The notes under the pieces are model-generated. The model searched no databases. It saw only the letters and a program-made list of their open reading frames with translations, and had not been told where the DNA came from. Shown here piece by piece: positions 1 to 8,207 of a stretch of DNA of 64,000 bases. The position numbers and the translations under genes were made by a program. How positions within the stretch are numbered: position 1 is the stretch's first letter; every line of letters starts with the position of its first letter. Origin of the DNA: AP-15 sp963785565 (GTDB taxonomy: Bacteria; Pseudomonadota; Alphaproteobacteria; ATCC43930; CGMCC-115725); assembly GCA_963785565.1 (NCBI GenBank), contig CAWAVV010000011.1, forward strand, positions 1 to 64,000, in the 5' to 3' direction.

Positions 1-2
1 CG

Positions 3-203
3 GTCGATCCAGCACCGCAAAACGAGCATCTTGGGTACCGCATGATCGCGCTCGAGGTCGACGACATGCAGCGGGCCGCCGACTATCTGAAGACCAAAGG
101 GGTAGAGATCGTGTGGGGCCCGCGTGTCCGCGAAACCTATACCCGCGCCGAGATCTGCGATCCCAACGGCTTTCATATCGAACTGCGCCAGTGGTTCCGC
201 TGA
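3..203 (+). CDS. VOC (glyoxalase/bleomycin-resistance fold) protein, 5' end outside window
   Basis: This is the C-terminal 66 residues of a vicinal-oxygen-chelate family protein; the start lies left of the window. The visible part reads GYRMIALEVDDMQRAADYLK, then GVEIVWGPR, and ends in DPNGFHIELRQW. This is the usual beta-alpha-beta-beta-beta module of the family, whose last strand normally supplies a metal-binding Glu (the E of HIEL). Members include glyoxalase I, extradiol dioxygenases and resistance proteins. The tail does not distinguish among them, so no substrate is proposed. The gene ends with TGA and is followed by 140 bases with no gene. Confidence 0.85.
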   Translation, partial: VDPAPQNEHLGYRMIALEVDDMQRAADYLKTKGVEIVWGPRVRETYTRAEICDPNGFHIELRQWFR

Positions 204-342
204 CCCGCCAGTCGGCGCATCGAGTTCCCGACCGTCCTATTGTCCCGGTCCTAACATCACCTGCGCTCACCGGGCGGGTGCCGAACGACCGATGCGGCGT
301 GCAGACCACGCCGCATCGGCCCTCCTCTTCACCGGCGGCCGA

Positions 343-1206
343 TCAGATGTCTGTCACAGCTGGATGCAGAATTTGATCTGCAATACCCCGGTATTGGCGC
401 TTTGAGCCTGCTCCGTCAGCGGATGTGTCGACTTCGCGGCTGTTGCGGAGGTTGTTCAATGTGCCGTCCCAAAGCCCAATCCGGGCTTTGATGCTGCGGC
501 GTGCAGCACGCAGAGCCCGCTCCCGCCGATCCGGCGCATTCGTGACCAAATCCTCGATCAACTCGCGTCCCATCGGGCCGTGGCTGTCGCCATCAAGTTC
601 GATGTGCCGATCGATGTAGTAGATGAAATGTCGCAATCGATCGTCATTGCGCTGGGCGCCATAAAGCGCGTTGAGAAGTCGGCGAAACATGTCTGGGATA
701 ATGTCTTCGCGGCCATAGAAGAACGCCGCCAAGACCTCTTCGGTCGAACCCGAATTGGCGAGAGACATCGTATGCGCAACAAAGGCTTGCACGTGCGGCG
801 CCGCATCGATCTGCGCCAGGGCCATTTGTACCGGCACACCGACCTTCGCAAGCGAGCAAAACCTGTCGAATTGCAGGGTGCTGGCGCCAACCTACGCCAT
901 GGCACGACGGTAGAGCTCGAGGTGGCTGATATAGGATCCATCGGGATCGAGATCCGTCTCCTCACCAATAACGATTTCATTGATGAGCCGCGCGGCTCGC
1001 GCATTGTCCGCCGGGAACCACGGCACTCTGATGCACGTCATGTCCTGCTGAAGCCGTTTCAGCAGCGACATGAAATCCCATACTGCAAAGACGTGATCTT
1101 GCATAAATCGCCGGAGGTCGGCGACGCAAGCCACGCGTGTATAGATAGGATGATCCAGCAGCGCGATGCGAAGGCTGTCAAGATCATAGTCGTCGTATGT
1201 CGTCAT
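343..1206 (-). pseudogene. DUF3050 family protein interrupted by an in-frame TAG
   Basis: The reading frame matches the DUF3050 family, a heme-oxygenase-like helical fold of about 250-290 residues. The N-terminal half has DHPIYTRV, FMQDHVFAVWDFMSLLKRLQ and NEIVIGEETD. The C-terminal half has FFYGREDIIPDMF and YYIDRHIELDGDSHGP. The two halves are in the same frame and are separated only by one TAG at 892-894 (codon 105), where related proteins appear to carry an ordinary residue, probably Glu. A single GAG or CAG to TAG change would explain it. The ATG at 1206 gives MTTYDDYDLDSL. A GTG at 837 could start a fragment but would lack half the fold. The function of the family is unknown. Confidence 0.8.
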
Positions 1207-1485
1207 CCCGATGCTCCGGGTCGTGGGTGATTTCCGGGCTGCCCACCCGACAAAGTCAGTGGCCCGGTCCTCAAGACTCCGGCAAATGAGAGTGCAGCCG
1301 GCGCAGCTCAATCGCTGCAAATTTGATTGGCCAATGCGAGGGATTCATGAATAGCCTGCCCGCTACTAGGTTTGTCACCTCGCGGATGCGCGGGCACGAC
1401 GGCCATGCAGGTAGCGCATCGCCGGTGCGCGCGGAGGAGGGAGGGACGGATGATGCGCCCGAATGCTGGTCTCGCCTCGGCGTAT

Positions 1486-2427
1486 TCACCTGGCCGCGAA
1501 CGGGTAGTCGAGCGAGCTTTTGGCCGGGGTAGCCTCGCCAGCGGTGCGCAGCATGTCGATCAGGGCACGCAGCGCGGCCGGCACCTGTCGATGGCCTGGA
1601 TAATAGAGGAAGAACCCCTCGAAGGACGGCGACCAGTCCTCCAGCACGCGGACCAGCTGCCCGGAGCGCAGGAATGGGTCGGCGACAGCCTCGATCGCGT
1701 AGGCGATTCCCAAGCCGTCGACGGCGGCGCGAACCGCTAGATCGGTATCGTTGACGATGATCCGGCCATTAACGGAAATCTGCCATGCCTTGCCGTCCCG
1801 CTCGAGGGGCCACTCGAACATGGCGCCATCTGCCGCGCGGCGATATTGAACGCAGCTGTGGCAGGAGAGATCATCGGGAGTATGCGGCGGGTGCCGCCTT
1901 GCGAAATACCCTGGTGCGCCTACCACGGCCACCTTCATCGGCCCGATCACCCGAACGGCGATCATGTCCGTGGCCGCCCAGTCTCTCGGACCAATCCCGG
2001 CATCAAACCCCTTTGCGACGATATCGGCTGGTGCCGCATCGGCGTGGAGTTCGAGCTGGACCTCGGGAAAGGTCGATAGAAAACGGGCCCAGACCGGGGC
2101 GACAGTCGCGAAACTGGCGAGATGGGCGACATAGAGCCGCAGGCGTCCACGGGGGTGGCCCTGCTCGCTCTTGAGGTCGTCCAACCCCCGAGAAATCTGA
2201 TCGACCGCCGGCCGCAGCCGGTCGAGCAGCCGCTGGCCTGCATCGGTCAGCGAAACGCTTCGCGTCGTGCGGTTCAACAGGCGGACCCCAAGACGCTCCT
2301 CGAACTTCCGCATCATATGGCTAAGCGCCGAGGGGGTAACGTCGATACGCGACGCCGCCGCCCGGAAGCTGAGATCATCGGCAACGGCAACGAAGGCGGT
2401 CAGATCGGCCAGGTCGGCGCGGCGCAT
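1486..2427 (-). CDS. LysR family transcriptional regulator
   Basis: A 313-residue LysR-type regulator. The N-terminal winged helix-turn-helix (about residues 5-65) contains FVAVADDLSFRAAASRI, SALSHMMRKFEERLGVRLL and NRTTRSVSLTDAG. The rest is the periplasmic-binding-like effector domain of the CrgA/DmlR-type branch. The ATG is preceded by GAGAGGA at good spacing, which fixes the start. The neighbour on its right (the secreted Gly-rich protein) is transcribed divergently, so the 134-base gap could hold a shared promoter, but I see no clear T-N11-A operator there. Its target and effector cannot be inferred. Confidence 0.93.
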   Translation of the reverse strand: MRRADLADLTAFVAVADDLSFRAAASRIDVTPSALSHMMRKFEERLGVRLLNRTTRSVSLTDAGQRLLDRLRPAVDQISRGLDDLKSEQGHPRGRLRLYVAHLASFATVAPVWARFLSTFPEVQLELHADAAPADIVAKGFDAGIGPRDWAATDMIAVRVIGPMKVAVVGAPGYFARRHPPHTPDDLSCHSCVQYRRAADGAMFEWPLERDGKAWQISVNGRIIVNDTDLAVRAAVDGLGIAYAIEAVADPFLRSGQLVRVLEDWSPSFEGFFLYYPGHRQVPAALRALIDMLRTAGEATPAKSSLDYPFAAR

Positions 2428-2561
2428 TGCTGAATTCCTCTCATCACCTAATGCACAAAATATTCGATTTGATTTGGGCCATTGGGCAACACATTGAAGG
2501 GTCAGAGCCGCGTCCCGCTGTCACAGACGCGTGATATGCGGCCGGTACAAAGGACTCATCA

Positions 2562-2990
2562 ATGCAACAGTTAAGCGAATATAGAGCCCGGTCCAGGATC
2601 GGAAAGGTTCTGGGAGCTCTGTTGTGTGTTGCCGCGCTCAGCCAGCCAAATCCCGCCTACGCTCAGATGCATGGCGGTGGCGGAGGTTTCCATGGCGGTG
2701 GCGGGTTCCACGGCGGCAGATTCGGCGGGTTTCACAGCGGTGGCGGGTTCCATGGCCGCAGATTCGGCGGATTTCACGCAGACCGGTTTCACGACGGCCG
2801 GTTCCGCGGCGGTTTCTTCGGCTTTGGCTTTGGCCCGTATTATGGTTACCCGTATTACAGTTACCCGTATTACGGCTACGACTATGGTCAACCTTATTCG
2901 CAGACGTGGTATTATTGCTCCGAGCCGGCCGGCTACTACCCGTACGTAAGCCAGTGCAACACCGGCTGGCAGACAGTTCCCGCCAGCTGA
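2562..2990 (+). CDS. Secreted Gly/His/Tyr-rich protein
   Basis: A 142-residue protein with a signal peptide (basic start, hydrophobic VLGALLCVAALSQ, then PAYAQ with AxA cleavage near residue 35). The mature part begins with about five repeats of a GGGFHGG/RFGGFH unit (residues 37-80). A tract of YYGYPYYSYPYYGYDYG follows, and the protein ends with YYCSEPAGYYPYVSQC and TGWQTVPAS. That C-terminal Cys-containing motif recurs in many small proteobacterial periplasmic or surface proteins of unknown function. AAAGGA lies 7 bases before the ATG. The His-rich repeats could bind metal, but that is inference only. Confidence 0.8.
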   Translation: MQQLSEYRARSRIGKVLGALLCVAALSQPNPAYAQMHGGGGGFHGGGGFHGGRFGGFHSGGGFHGRRFGGFHADRFHDGRFRGGFFGFGFGPYYGYPYYSYPYYGYDYGQPYSQTWYYCSEPAGYYPYVSQCNTGWQTVPAS

Positions 2991-3313
2991 CCTCTGGGTT
3001 CCTTCTGTAGGCTCCCGCCATTGGCCTCCGCCGTCGACGCAATCGAGCATTATCTCTTCCCGCACGAACGAGTTCGATAAATATCCGGTGGAAGCGGCCC
3101 ATCTGAGGAAGGCCGACTCGCCCGAAGTCCCCACCATGCCGGCTTCTCGGGCGCGTCGGTGCTGCAACATCCCGGTGCCTGAGCTAAGACATAGCCACAA
3201 TTAATGGCGGAGCCGCCGATGCCTCAGCTACTCGTCGCCGTGCCGGGGCGGCGGCGGCAGACGTTCGACGTCGCCCGCGACTTTCCTGGTCGGCATTATG
3301 CTGTCGGTGTCCA
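2991..3313. other. Intergenic stretch, nothing recognised
   Basis: These 323 bases lie between two converging genes. No domain-bearing frame, clear terminator hairpin or RNA gene was found on either strand. Confidence 0.5.
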
Positions 3314-4579
3314 TTACCGACGACGAGGGCGCTGCGCTCGCGCTGCATCGGCTGATTCGAGCAGGGCGTTCAGCAACACGGCGCAGCCGGCGGTGAGGTC
3401 TTCGGGTTTGGCGTCCTCGATCTCGTTGTGGCTGATCCCGCCGACGCAGGGGACGAAGACCATCGCCGTCGGTGCGATCCTCGCCATATAGACGGCGTCG
3501 TGGCCGGCGCCGCTGATGATGTCCTGGTGCGGTTGGCCCAGCGCCGCGGCGGCATCGCGCACCGCGGCGACCAGCGCCGGATCGAACGCGGTCGGCGGGA
3601 AATACCAGAATTCCTTGACCACGACTTCGAGCCCGCCGCTGGCCGCCGCCGCATCGTCGCAGGCCTGACGCAGCTCTCGGTCCATCTGGGTCAGGACCGT
3701 ATCCTCGGGATGGCGGAAATCGACGGTAAGGAAAACCCGGCCGGGGATCGTGTTGCGCGAATTCGGGCTGACCTGGACAAAACCGACCGTGGCGCAGGCA
3801 TAAGGCGCGTGTGCATGGCCGATCCGGTTCACTGCATCGATCATCCGTGCGGCGCCGACCAGCGCGTCGCGCCGCCGCGGCATCGGCGTCGGCCCGGCAT
3901 GCGCTTCCTGGCCGGTGACGGTGATCTCGTACCAGCGCTGGCCCTGCGCGCCGGTCACTACCCCGATCGGTTTCTTAGCCGCTTCGAGGATCGGCCCTTG
4001 CTCGATATGCGCCTCGAAATAGGCGGCAACCTTATGCTCGCCGTCCGTCTCGGAACCGGCGAAGCCGATCCGTTCGAGCTCGGCGCCGAGCGTAACGCCG
4101 CTAATATTGTCCGGCCGTTCGAGCCCATAGGCGAGATCGAACACCCCGGCGAACACCCCCGAGCCGACCATCGCCGGTGAGAACCGCGAGCCCTCCTCGT
4201 TGGTCCAGGCGACGATCTCGATCGGCGCCTCGGTCTCGTAGCCGAGATCGTTCAGGGTGCGGACGATCTCCAGCCCGGCCATTACCCCATAGGCTCCGTC
4301 GAACCGGCCGCCCGTCGGCTGGGTGTCGAGATGGCTGCCGGTCATGGCCGGCGCCAGGTTCGGGTCTCGGCCGAGTCGGCGGGCGAAGATGTTGCCGATC
4401 CGATCGACGGTGACGGTACAGCCGGCTTCCTCGCACCAGCGGATGAACAGCCGTCGCGCCTGACCGTCGAGATCGCTGGCGGCGAGCCGGCACACCCCGC
4501 CCTTTGCCGTGGCACCGATCTGCGCCAATTCCATCAGGCTCGCCCACAGCCGCTCGCCATTGACCTGAAGGTTGCGCAT
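3314..4579 (-). CDS. M20-family hydantoinase/carbamoylase-type amidohydrolase (Zn-dependent)
   Basis: A 421-residue member of the N-carbamoyl-L-amino-acid hydrolase / allantoate amidohydrolase / beta-ureidopropionase branch of the M20/M28 fold. Metal-binding signatures are in order: TGSHLDTQPTGGRFDG (His about 83, Asp about 94), NEEGSRF (Glu about 128-129), FEAHIEQGPILE, and SGAGHDAVYMA near residue 385. These enzymes hydrolyse N-carbamoyl or ureido groups in pyrimidine, hydantoin or purine breakdown. The exact substrate is not readable here. The ATG at 4579 has AGGA upstream; a GTG one codon earlier is too close to that site. It stands alone between unrelated genes. Confidence 0.9.
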   Translation of the reverse strand: MRNLQVNGERLWASLMELAQIGATAKGGVCRLAASDLDGQARRLFIRWCEEAGCTVTVDRIGNIFARRLGRDPNLAPAMTGSHLDTQPTGGRFDGAYGVMAGLEIVRTLNDLGYETEAPIEIVAWTNEEGSRFSPAMVGSGVFAGVFDLAYGLERPDNISGVTLGAELERIGFAGSETDGEHKVAAYFEAHIEQGPILEAAKKPIGVVTGAQGQRWYEITVTGQEAHAGPTPMPRRRDALVGAARMIDAVNRIGHAHAPYACATVGFVQVSPNSRNTIPGRVFLTVDFRHPEDTVLTQMDRELRQACDDAAAASGGLEVVVKEFWYFPPTAFDPALVAAVRDAAAALGQPHQDIISGAGHDAVYMARIAPTAMVFVPCVGGISHNEIEDAKPEDLTAGCAVLLNALLESADAARAQRPRRR

Positions 4580-4718
4580 CACGTCCTCGCGGTTTCAGCT
4601 GATCGATAATAGCCTGCGGGCAGTCACCCAAAAAGAGATGTTAGATGTCGGATATGTTGGTGATATTGCTAATACAGCTAGCAATTGATGTTGACAATTT
4701 CGCACTACTCGTGTAAGG

Positions 4719-5123
4719 TTGAAGCTCATAAGCATCAGGAGACGGCGTTTGCTGCCAGCCGGCTTCCAGTTGTGGCGTTTGAGCGCGGATAGCAAGCTCG
4801 GACTCTGCTGCAATCCGGACGGGCTGTTCCTCGGCCGCACCCCGCTGATCGAGCACCGCGCTGGCTGCTATATCGCCCGCCCGCGATCGGAGCTCGAACG
4901 GCTCTTCAAAGGCTCTTCGGCCGGAGCCGACCTTGACCGGCTCTCGCGCGGGCTAAGCGTTGTCAAATCCGCGCTGGACGCGAGATTGCTCGACGGTCCA
5001 TCCCTGTCCCAGCCCATGGACGCGATTACATTGGAAAAGGCCGTAGCTTTCTTCAGCGCTAGCCGCCTTCTTGGTGGGATCAAGGCCGGATTCCGCGATG
5101 GCGTTGGCAAGCGCCGTGCGTAG
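4719..5123 (+). pseudogene. Remnant of a conserved LGLCCNPDGLFLG-type hypothetical protein
   Basis: Residues about 20-90 of this frame look like real protein. The stretch LGLCCNPDGLFLGRTPLIE, followed by a charged segment and DRLSRGLSVVKSALDA, resembles a small domain seen in alphaproteobacterial mobile-element-associated proteins (from memory, not checked). The first codon would be TTG and the downstream half overlaps the 3' end of the opposing hydrolase gene. Codons past about 4990 look like antisense of that gene. I read this as a truncated gene that abuts another truncated gene tail to tail. No function is proposed. Confidence 0.4.
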
Positions 5124-6564
5124 GTGCTGGTCTTTGGTAAAGTTCGCCCGTCGAAAGCGGTCGACGATCAGGTCACCATATTTCTGGAGGTCTCTCGGCA
5201 CTCCTGCGGCCGTGAGATCGTATTGGTTGGCTGCGCCGCTCGTCGCGGCTGTAGTCTGCAGAACCCGTATGGCCGCGACGCGGGTCACCGGAAACGACGT
5301 GACATTAACCGCGCCGGATTGGTTTCCGCCGAGCAGTTGCAGGTTCCGACCGTCCGCGGCAAAGGCGGAAAAAAAGCCTACATGTCCGCTCGTCGCGGTT
5401 TCGGGTGATGGCGTCAGGACTACGACCGCCCCGACGGGTACGTCATGCGACCCTAGAGGAACGGTTTTCGAGCCCCAGACCGTCCAGTTAGCGGCTCGCG
5501 CTGCGCCCGCCGGCACGGGATTGTTGCTCGTTCTCATGCAGAAAGCCGCGAAAGCACCGCACCATGCCGGTATCGTAGCCCCGACACTTTGTGGGACGGC
5601 GGCAAAATAGGATCTGATTTTATCTGGTGCGGTTGCCTCGCTAACCCCCGGCGGCCTGCTCCGCCTGAGCAACCTGAAACCACGGCGCGGTGCCGGCATT
5701 GTCGCCGGACGGCAGCTCGTCGGGCGCTAGAGTTTTGATTTTGTCGAACGCTGCGTCGAGTGCCGCCGCCAGCACCGCTTCGGTGGCGGCGACGAAGGCG
5801 GCGATCGTCATCGAGCCGTTAATTTGGCTTAGCTGAGCGCGACTAACAATCGGCGCGATCGACGCCGGGCTGGCAATATCCGACAGTGGCTTGTTTGAAT
5901 CCGTCTCGTTTTTGCGGATGGCAACGGCCGTTGCGACATCCGTCAAATACGCGTGGAATAGGTCAAGATAGCTGGGGACAAAAGGTTCGGCATCACCGCC
6001 CGGAGCGTCGTCGGCTTTCCACGCATCCGCAAACGCTTTACCGGCGGCGTGCATCGAGAATCCCGCGGCGTAGACCTGAGTCATCGGGTAGATCACATCC
6101 GCAAGCTGGTACAGGCTATGGGTTTGTAATTCGCTGTTGAGAAAGTCGATCCACTCTGTCCGGGATAACCGGAACGGCCCAGTGCAGAACGGGTCGGAAA
6201 AGACGGTCTCTGTCATGCTGGTCTCGATGATCGCGCGGGCGATCAGGAAATCGGCGGTTATGAAATTAGGCGTGACAGCAGGGTCGGCGTTAAGCTGCCG
6301 GTCAACTAGCGTACATTGCCGGACGAACATCTCTGGGTCGAGCGGAGCGGGGGCCGGATCGGGCACCGGTTTTCCAGCCGTCCTCATTACCCAGCCGTCG
6401 ATGGTCTGCTGCGGCCGCAGGCAGACATTTACCCATTCCACCTGATGATCGTCGGTGAATTTCTTGCCCGTAGCAAAGAGCGTGCCGCTCTGAACATCAA
6501 GTGTCGCGGCATCTACACTTGGTGTCGCCTTCACTGTCGTCAAATCATTGAGTTCGAAAGCCAT
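4953..6564 (-). pseudogene. Multidomain peptidoglycan hydrolase (SH3-like, lysozyme-like, TIGR02594/CHAP-like), frameshifted
   Basis: Two overlapping frames make one protein of about 536 residues. Frame 1 (6564-5641) has an SH3-like N-terminus, including QVEWVNVCLRP and GWVMRTAG. A lysozyme-like helical region follows, with ADFLIARAIIETSMTE and TGPFRLSRTEW. It ends APWFQVAQAEQAAGG then stop. Frame 2 continues VSEATAPDKIRSYF, IPAWCGAFAAFCMR and SGHVGFFSAF, a TIGR02594/CHAP-like amidase with Cys and His. It ends with a second lysozyme-like start (ANAIAESGLDP, EESYGLFQCNRVHGLG). One extra base in the five-C run at 5645-5649 (G run on the coding strand) separates the frames. The 3' end also looks truncated. 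The ATG at 6564 overlaps the upstream stop (ATGA), implying coupling. Confidence 0.65.
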
Positions 6565-7037
6565 CAACTGCCCCCGAAGAGTATGTTGACCAAATCTTTG
6601 GTAAGTTGGTTTGAAAGCGCACTGTCGGTCAGAACCAACTGGCCCGCTAGCGCTTTGCGAAGCTCGGGGATGCGGCTTCTCACCTCGGCCACGCTTGCGT
6701 TCGAGGCCAGCTTTGGCTCGGCAAGTTTCTGGTCCATGGCATCGATCAGCGCCGGAGAATTTATATCTTTCGGGGGCCCGGTGCCAACTCCCCTTTGGAA
6801 GTTGATTTCATAAGTGTTTTCGAAGCGTGACCTCTGGCAGTCCGGCTGCCCGAGCAGAAAGGTGATTTCCGACGAGGTGAGCCGGCCAGTGGCCGAGGGC
6901 ATCGACTTTCCGGCCTCGAAATGGTGCCACTGCTGGAAGGCCTTGATGCGCGCCGTCGTGCTCGCGGCCCCCGCGCTGCTGATCTCGCGCGGCGCGACGC
7001 ACAACGCACCGAAAATTCTGTCAACCTGACGCGGGCT
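6564..7037 (-). CDS. Peptidoglycan-binding-like protein without an obvious start codon
   Basis: The frame begins right after the TAG of the upstream lipoprotein and is in the same frame as it. Early residues VDRIFGALCVAP followed by TTARIKAFQQW fit the pattern of a PG_binding_1 repeat (Q-x-ALCV ... TR-x-I-x-x-FQ). The rest, about 110 residues, is helical and unrecognised, ending in NQLTKDLVNILFGGS. There is no ATG or GTG before the conserved part; the only conventional option is a TTG inside ALCV. Possible readings are a fusion to the lipoprotein lost by a nonsense mutation, TAG readthrough, or an AUU start. Downstream it overlaps the hydrolase by ATGA. Confidence 0.5.
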   Translation of the reverse strand, partial: SPRQVDRIFGALCVAPREISSAGAASTTARIKAFQQWHHFEAGKSMPSATGRLTSSEITFLLGQPDCQRSRFENTYEINFQRGVGTGPPKDINSPALIDAMDQKLAEPKLASNASVAEVRSRIPELRKALAGQLVLTDSALSNQLTKDLVNILFGGS

Positions 7038-7898
7038 CTACTGAACGCTCGGGTCTTCGAGGAACGGGCGAAAGTTCGCCGCGACCGGCGGCACCACCGT
7101 AATTCGACGCTGGACCTGCTCTTGCGGCTTCTCGTGCACCGGGGCAGTGACAGAGGGCGGCAGCAGAATAGTAGCGGGTGCTGCTAAAGCGGCTGCCTTT
7201 GGCGCCTCGCTAGGTATCGCGACAGATTTAGCGCCGCTAGCGGCGTTGTTGATGTTCGCCTCGATCGCTGCTGGCGAGCACTGCGTTAGGTACCCCTGCA
7301 ATGCGATCAGCGTGTCCGGTCGCGTATTTATCTTCGATGCGTCAAATTGGTCCAGATAATTCTTACGTCCCTGCAGAGCGACATTACGTAATGCCGAAGG
7401 TTCGATCGTAAAGAGAACAGAATTTACGCTGGCGTCAAATAAGCTGGTTGCCAGGCCAAAGGCAGCAGCAGTGATCGCGATTGCCTTGACGCTGACCCCC
7501 GATAGGCCCATTATAGAGCCGGTTGCTGCAGCAGCCGCTGCGAGATCTTGCCGGCCTGCGCGCTGTTCGCGGTTGAAGCGGAACAGCGCGTCTAGATACT
7601 GGTCGCATTGACGGCCGATTTCATAAATTCCGGCCCTCGTGACCAGAGACCATTTCTCGTTGTAAGGCGGGACGTAAGTACCCGGCGGGAAGCCGGCCCC
7701 CTGGATGAGATCACTCACCAGTTGGTTTTGAGCTACGACGGTGGCGCTGACGTTCAGTTGCTCCAAGGTGGGGCGCACGCCCTGAATGCTGACGGTGTTC
7801 GGGTCGGTCTGGTCACGGATCAGACCGCATCCGGAAACAAGAAGCGCGAAACATGTGGCGAGCCAAATTCTCGTCGGAAACCAATTCGAACTCCTCAT
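7038..7898 (-). CDS. Predicted lipoprotein of a peptidoglycan-hydrolase cassette
   Basis: A 286-residue lipoprotein. From the ATG at 7898 it starts MRSSNWFPTRIWLATCFALL followed by VSGCGL, a signal peptide with a lipobox (V-S-G-C, Cys near residue 20). GGAGG lies 9 bases upstream, so upstream codons in the same frame are not used. A hydrophobic Ala-rich segment (LAAAAAATGSIMGLSG, AITAAAFGLATSLF) could insert in or lie on a membrane. The C-terminus is Pro/Ala-rich. I do not recognise the family. It heads a co-directional cassette with a PG-binding-like protein and a multidomain hydrolase, suggesting cell-wall remodelling, lysis or an antibacterial role; that is inference. Confidence 0.75.
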   Translation of the reverse strand: MRSSNWFPTRIWLATCFALLVSGCGLIRDQTDPNTVSIQGVRPTLEQLNVSATVVAQNQLVSDLIQGAGFPPGTYVPPYNEKWSLVTRAGIYEIGRQCDQYLDALFRFNREQRAGRQDLAAAAAATGSIMGLSGVSVKAIAITAAAFGLATSLFDASVNSVLFTIEPSALRNVALQGRKNYLDQFDASKINTRPDTLIALQGYLTQCSPAAIEANINNAASGAKSVAIPSEAPKAAALAAPATILLPPSVTAPVHEKPQEQVQRRITVVPPVAANFRPFLEDPSVQ

Positions 7899-8207
7899 CA
7901 CAGGAGCCCTCCAAGCGCGAGAGATCTGACAGCGTGCGCGCACGCGCCGAACGGCACGGCTCACAGGATCGATCGAGTTTCCGATCCTCCTATAGAGATC
8001 GCATTAGGAGGATAGCGTTAGATCAACCAGGTATCAACTAGAGATTGATAGGTACGTAGACCCGTCGTCCACGCCGATTTGCGGCATGCGCTACAGTTTT
8101 AAAAATCAAAGGCGGGTCGGCAGCGGCCGATGGGCATCGGCGGGAGCTGGCGCGGATGACACCGCAACTGCCCAGGGAGCCGGTTTGGGGCTGGACGCTA
8201 GATATAA
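7899..8207. other. Intergenic stretch upstream of the lipoprotein cassette
   Basis: These 309 bases separate two genes on the minus strand. They presumably hold the promoter of the lipoprotein cassette and the end of the acyl-CoA dehydrogenase transcript. I see no repeat, RNA gene or convincing operator. Confidence 0.5.

Noticed and set aside
4691..4719. TTGACA followed 17 bases later by TAAGGT as a promoter
   Set aside because: The -10 matches poorly and the downstream frame is a doubtful remnant.
892..7040. TAG recoding (for example pyrrolysine or a suppressor code) to explain both in-frame TAGs
   Set aside because: Several intact genes in the window terminate with TAG, and alphaproteobacteria are not known to use TAG as sense; local mutation is simpler.
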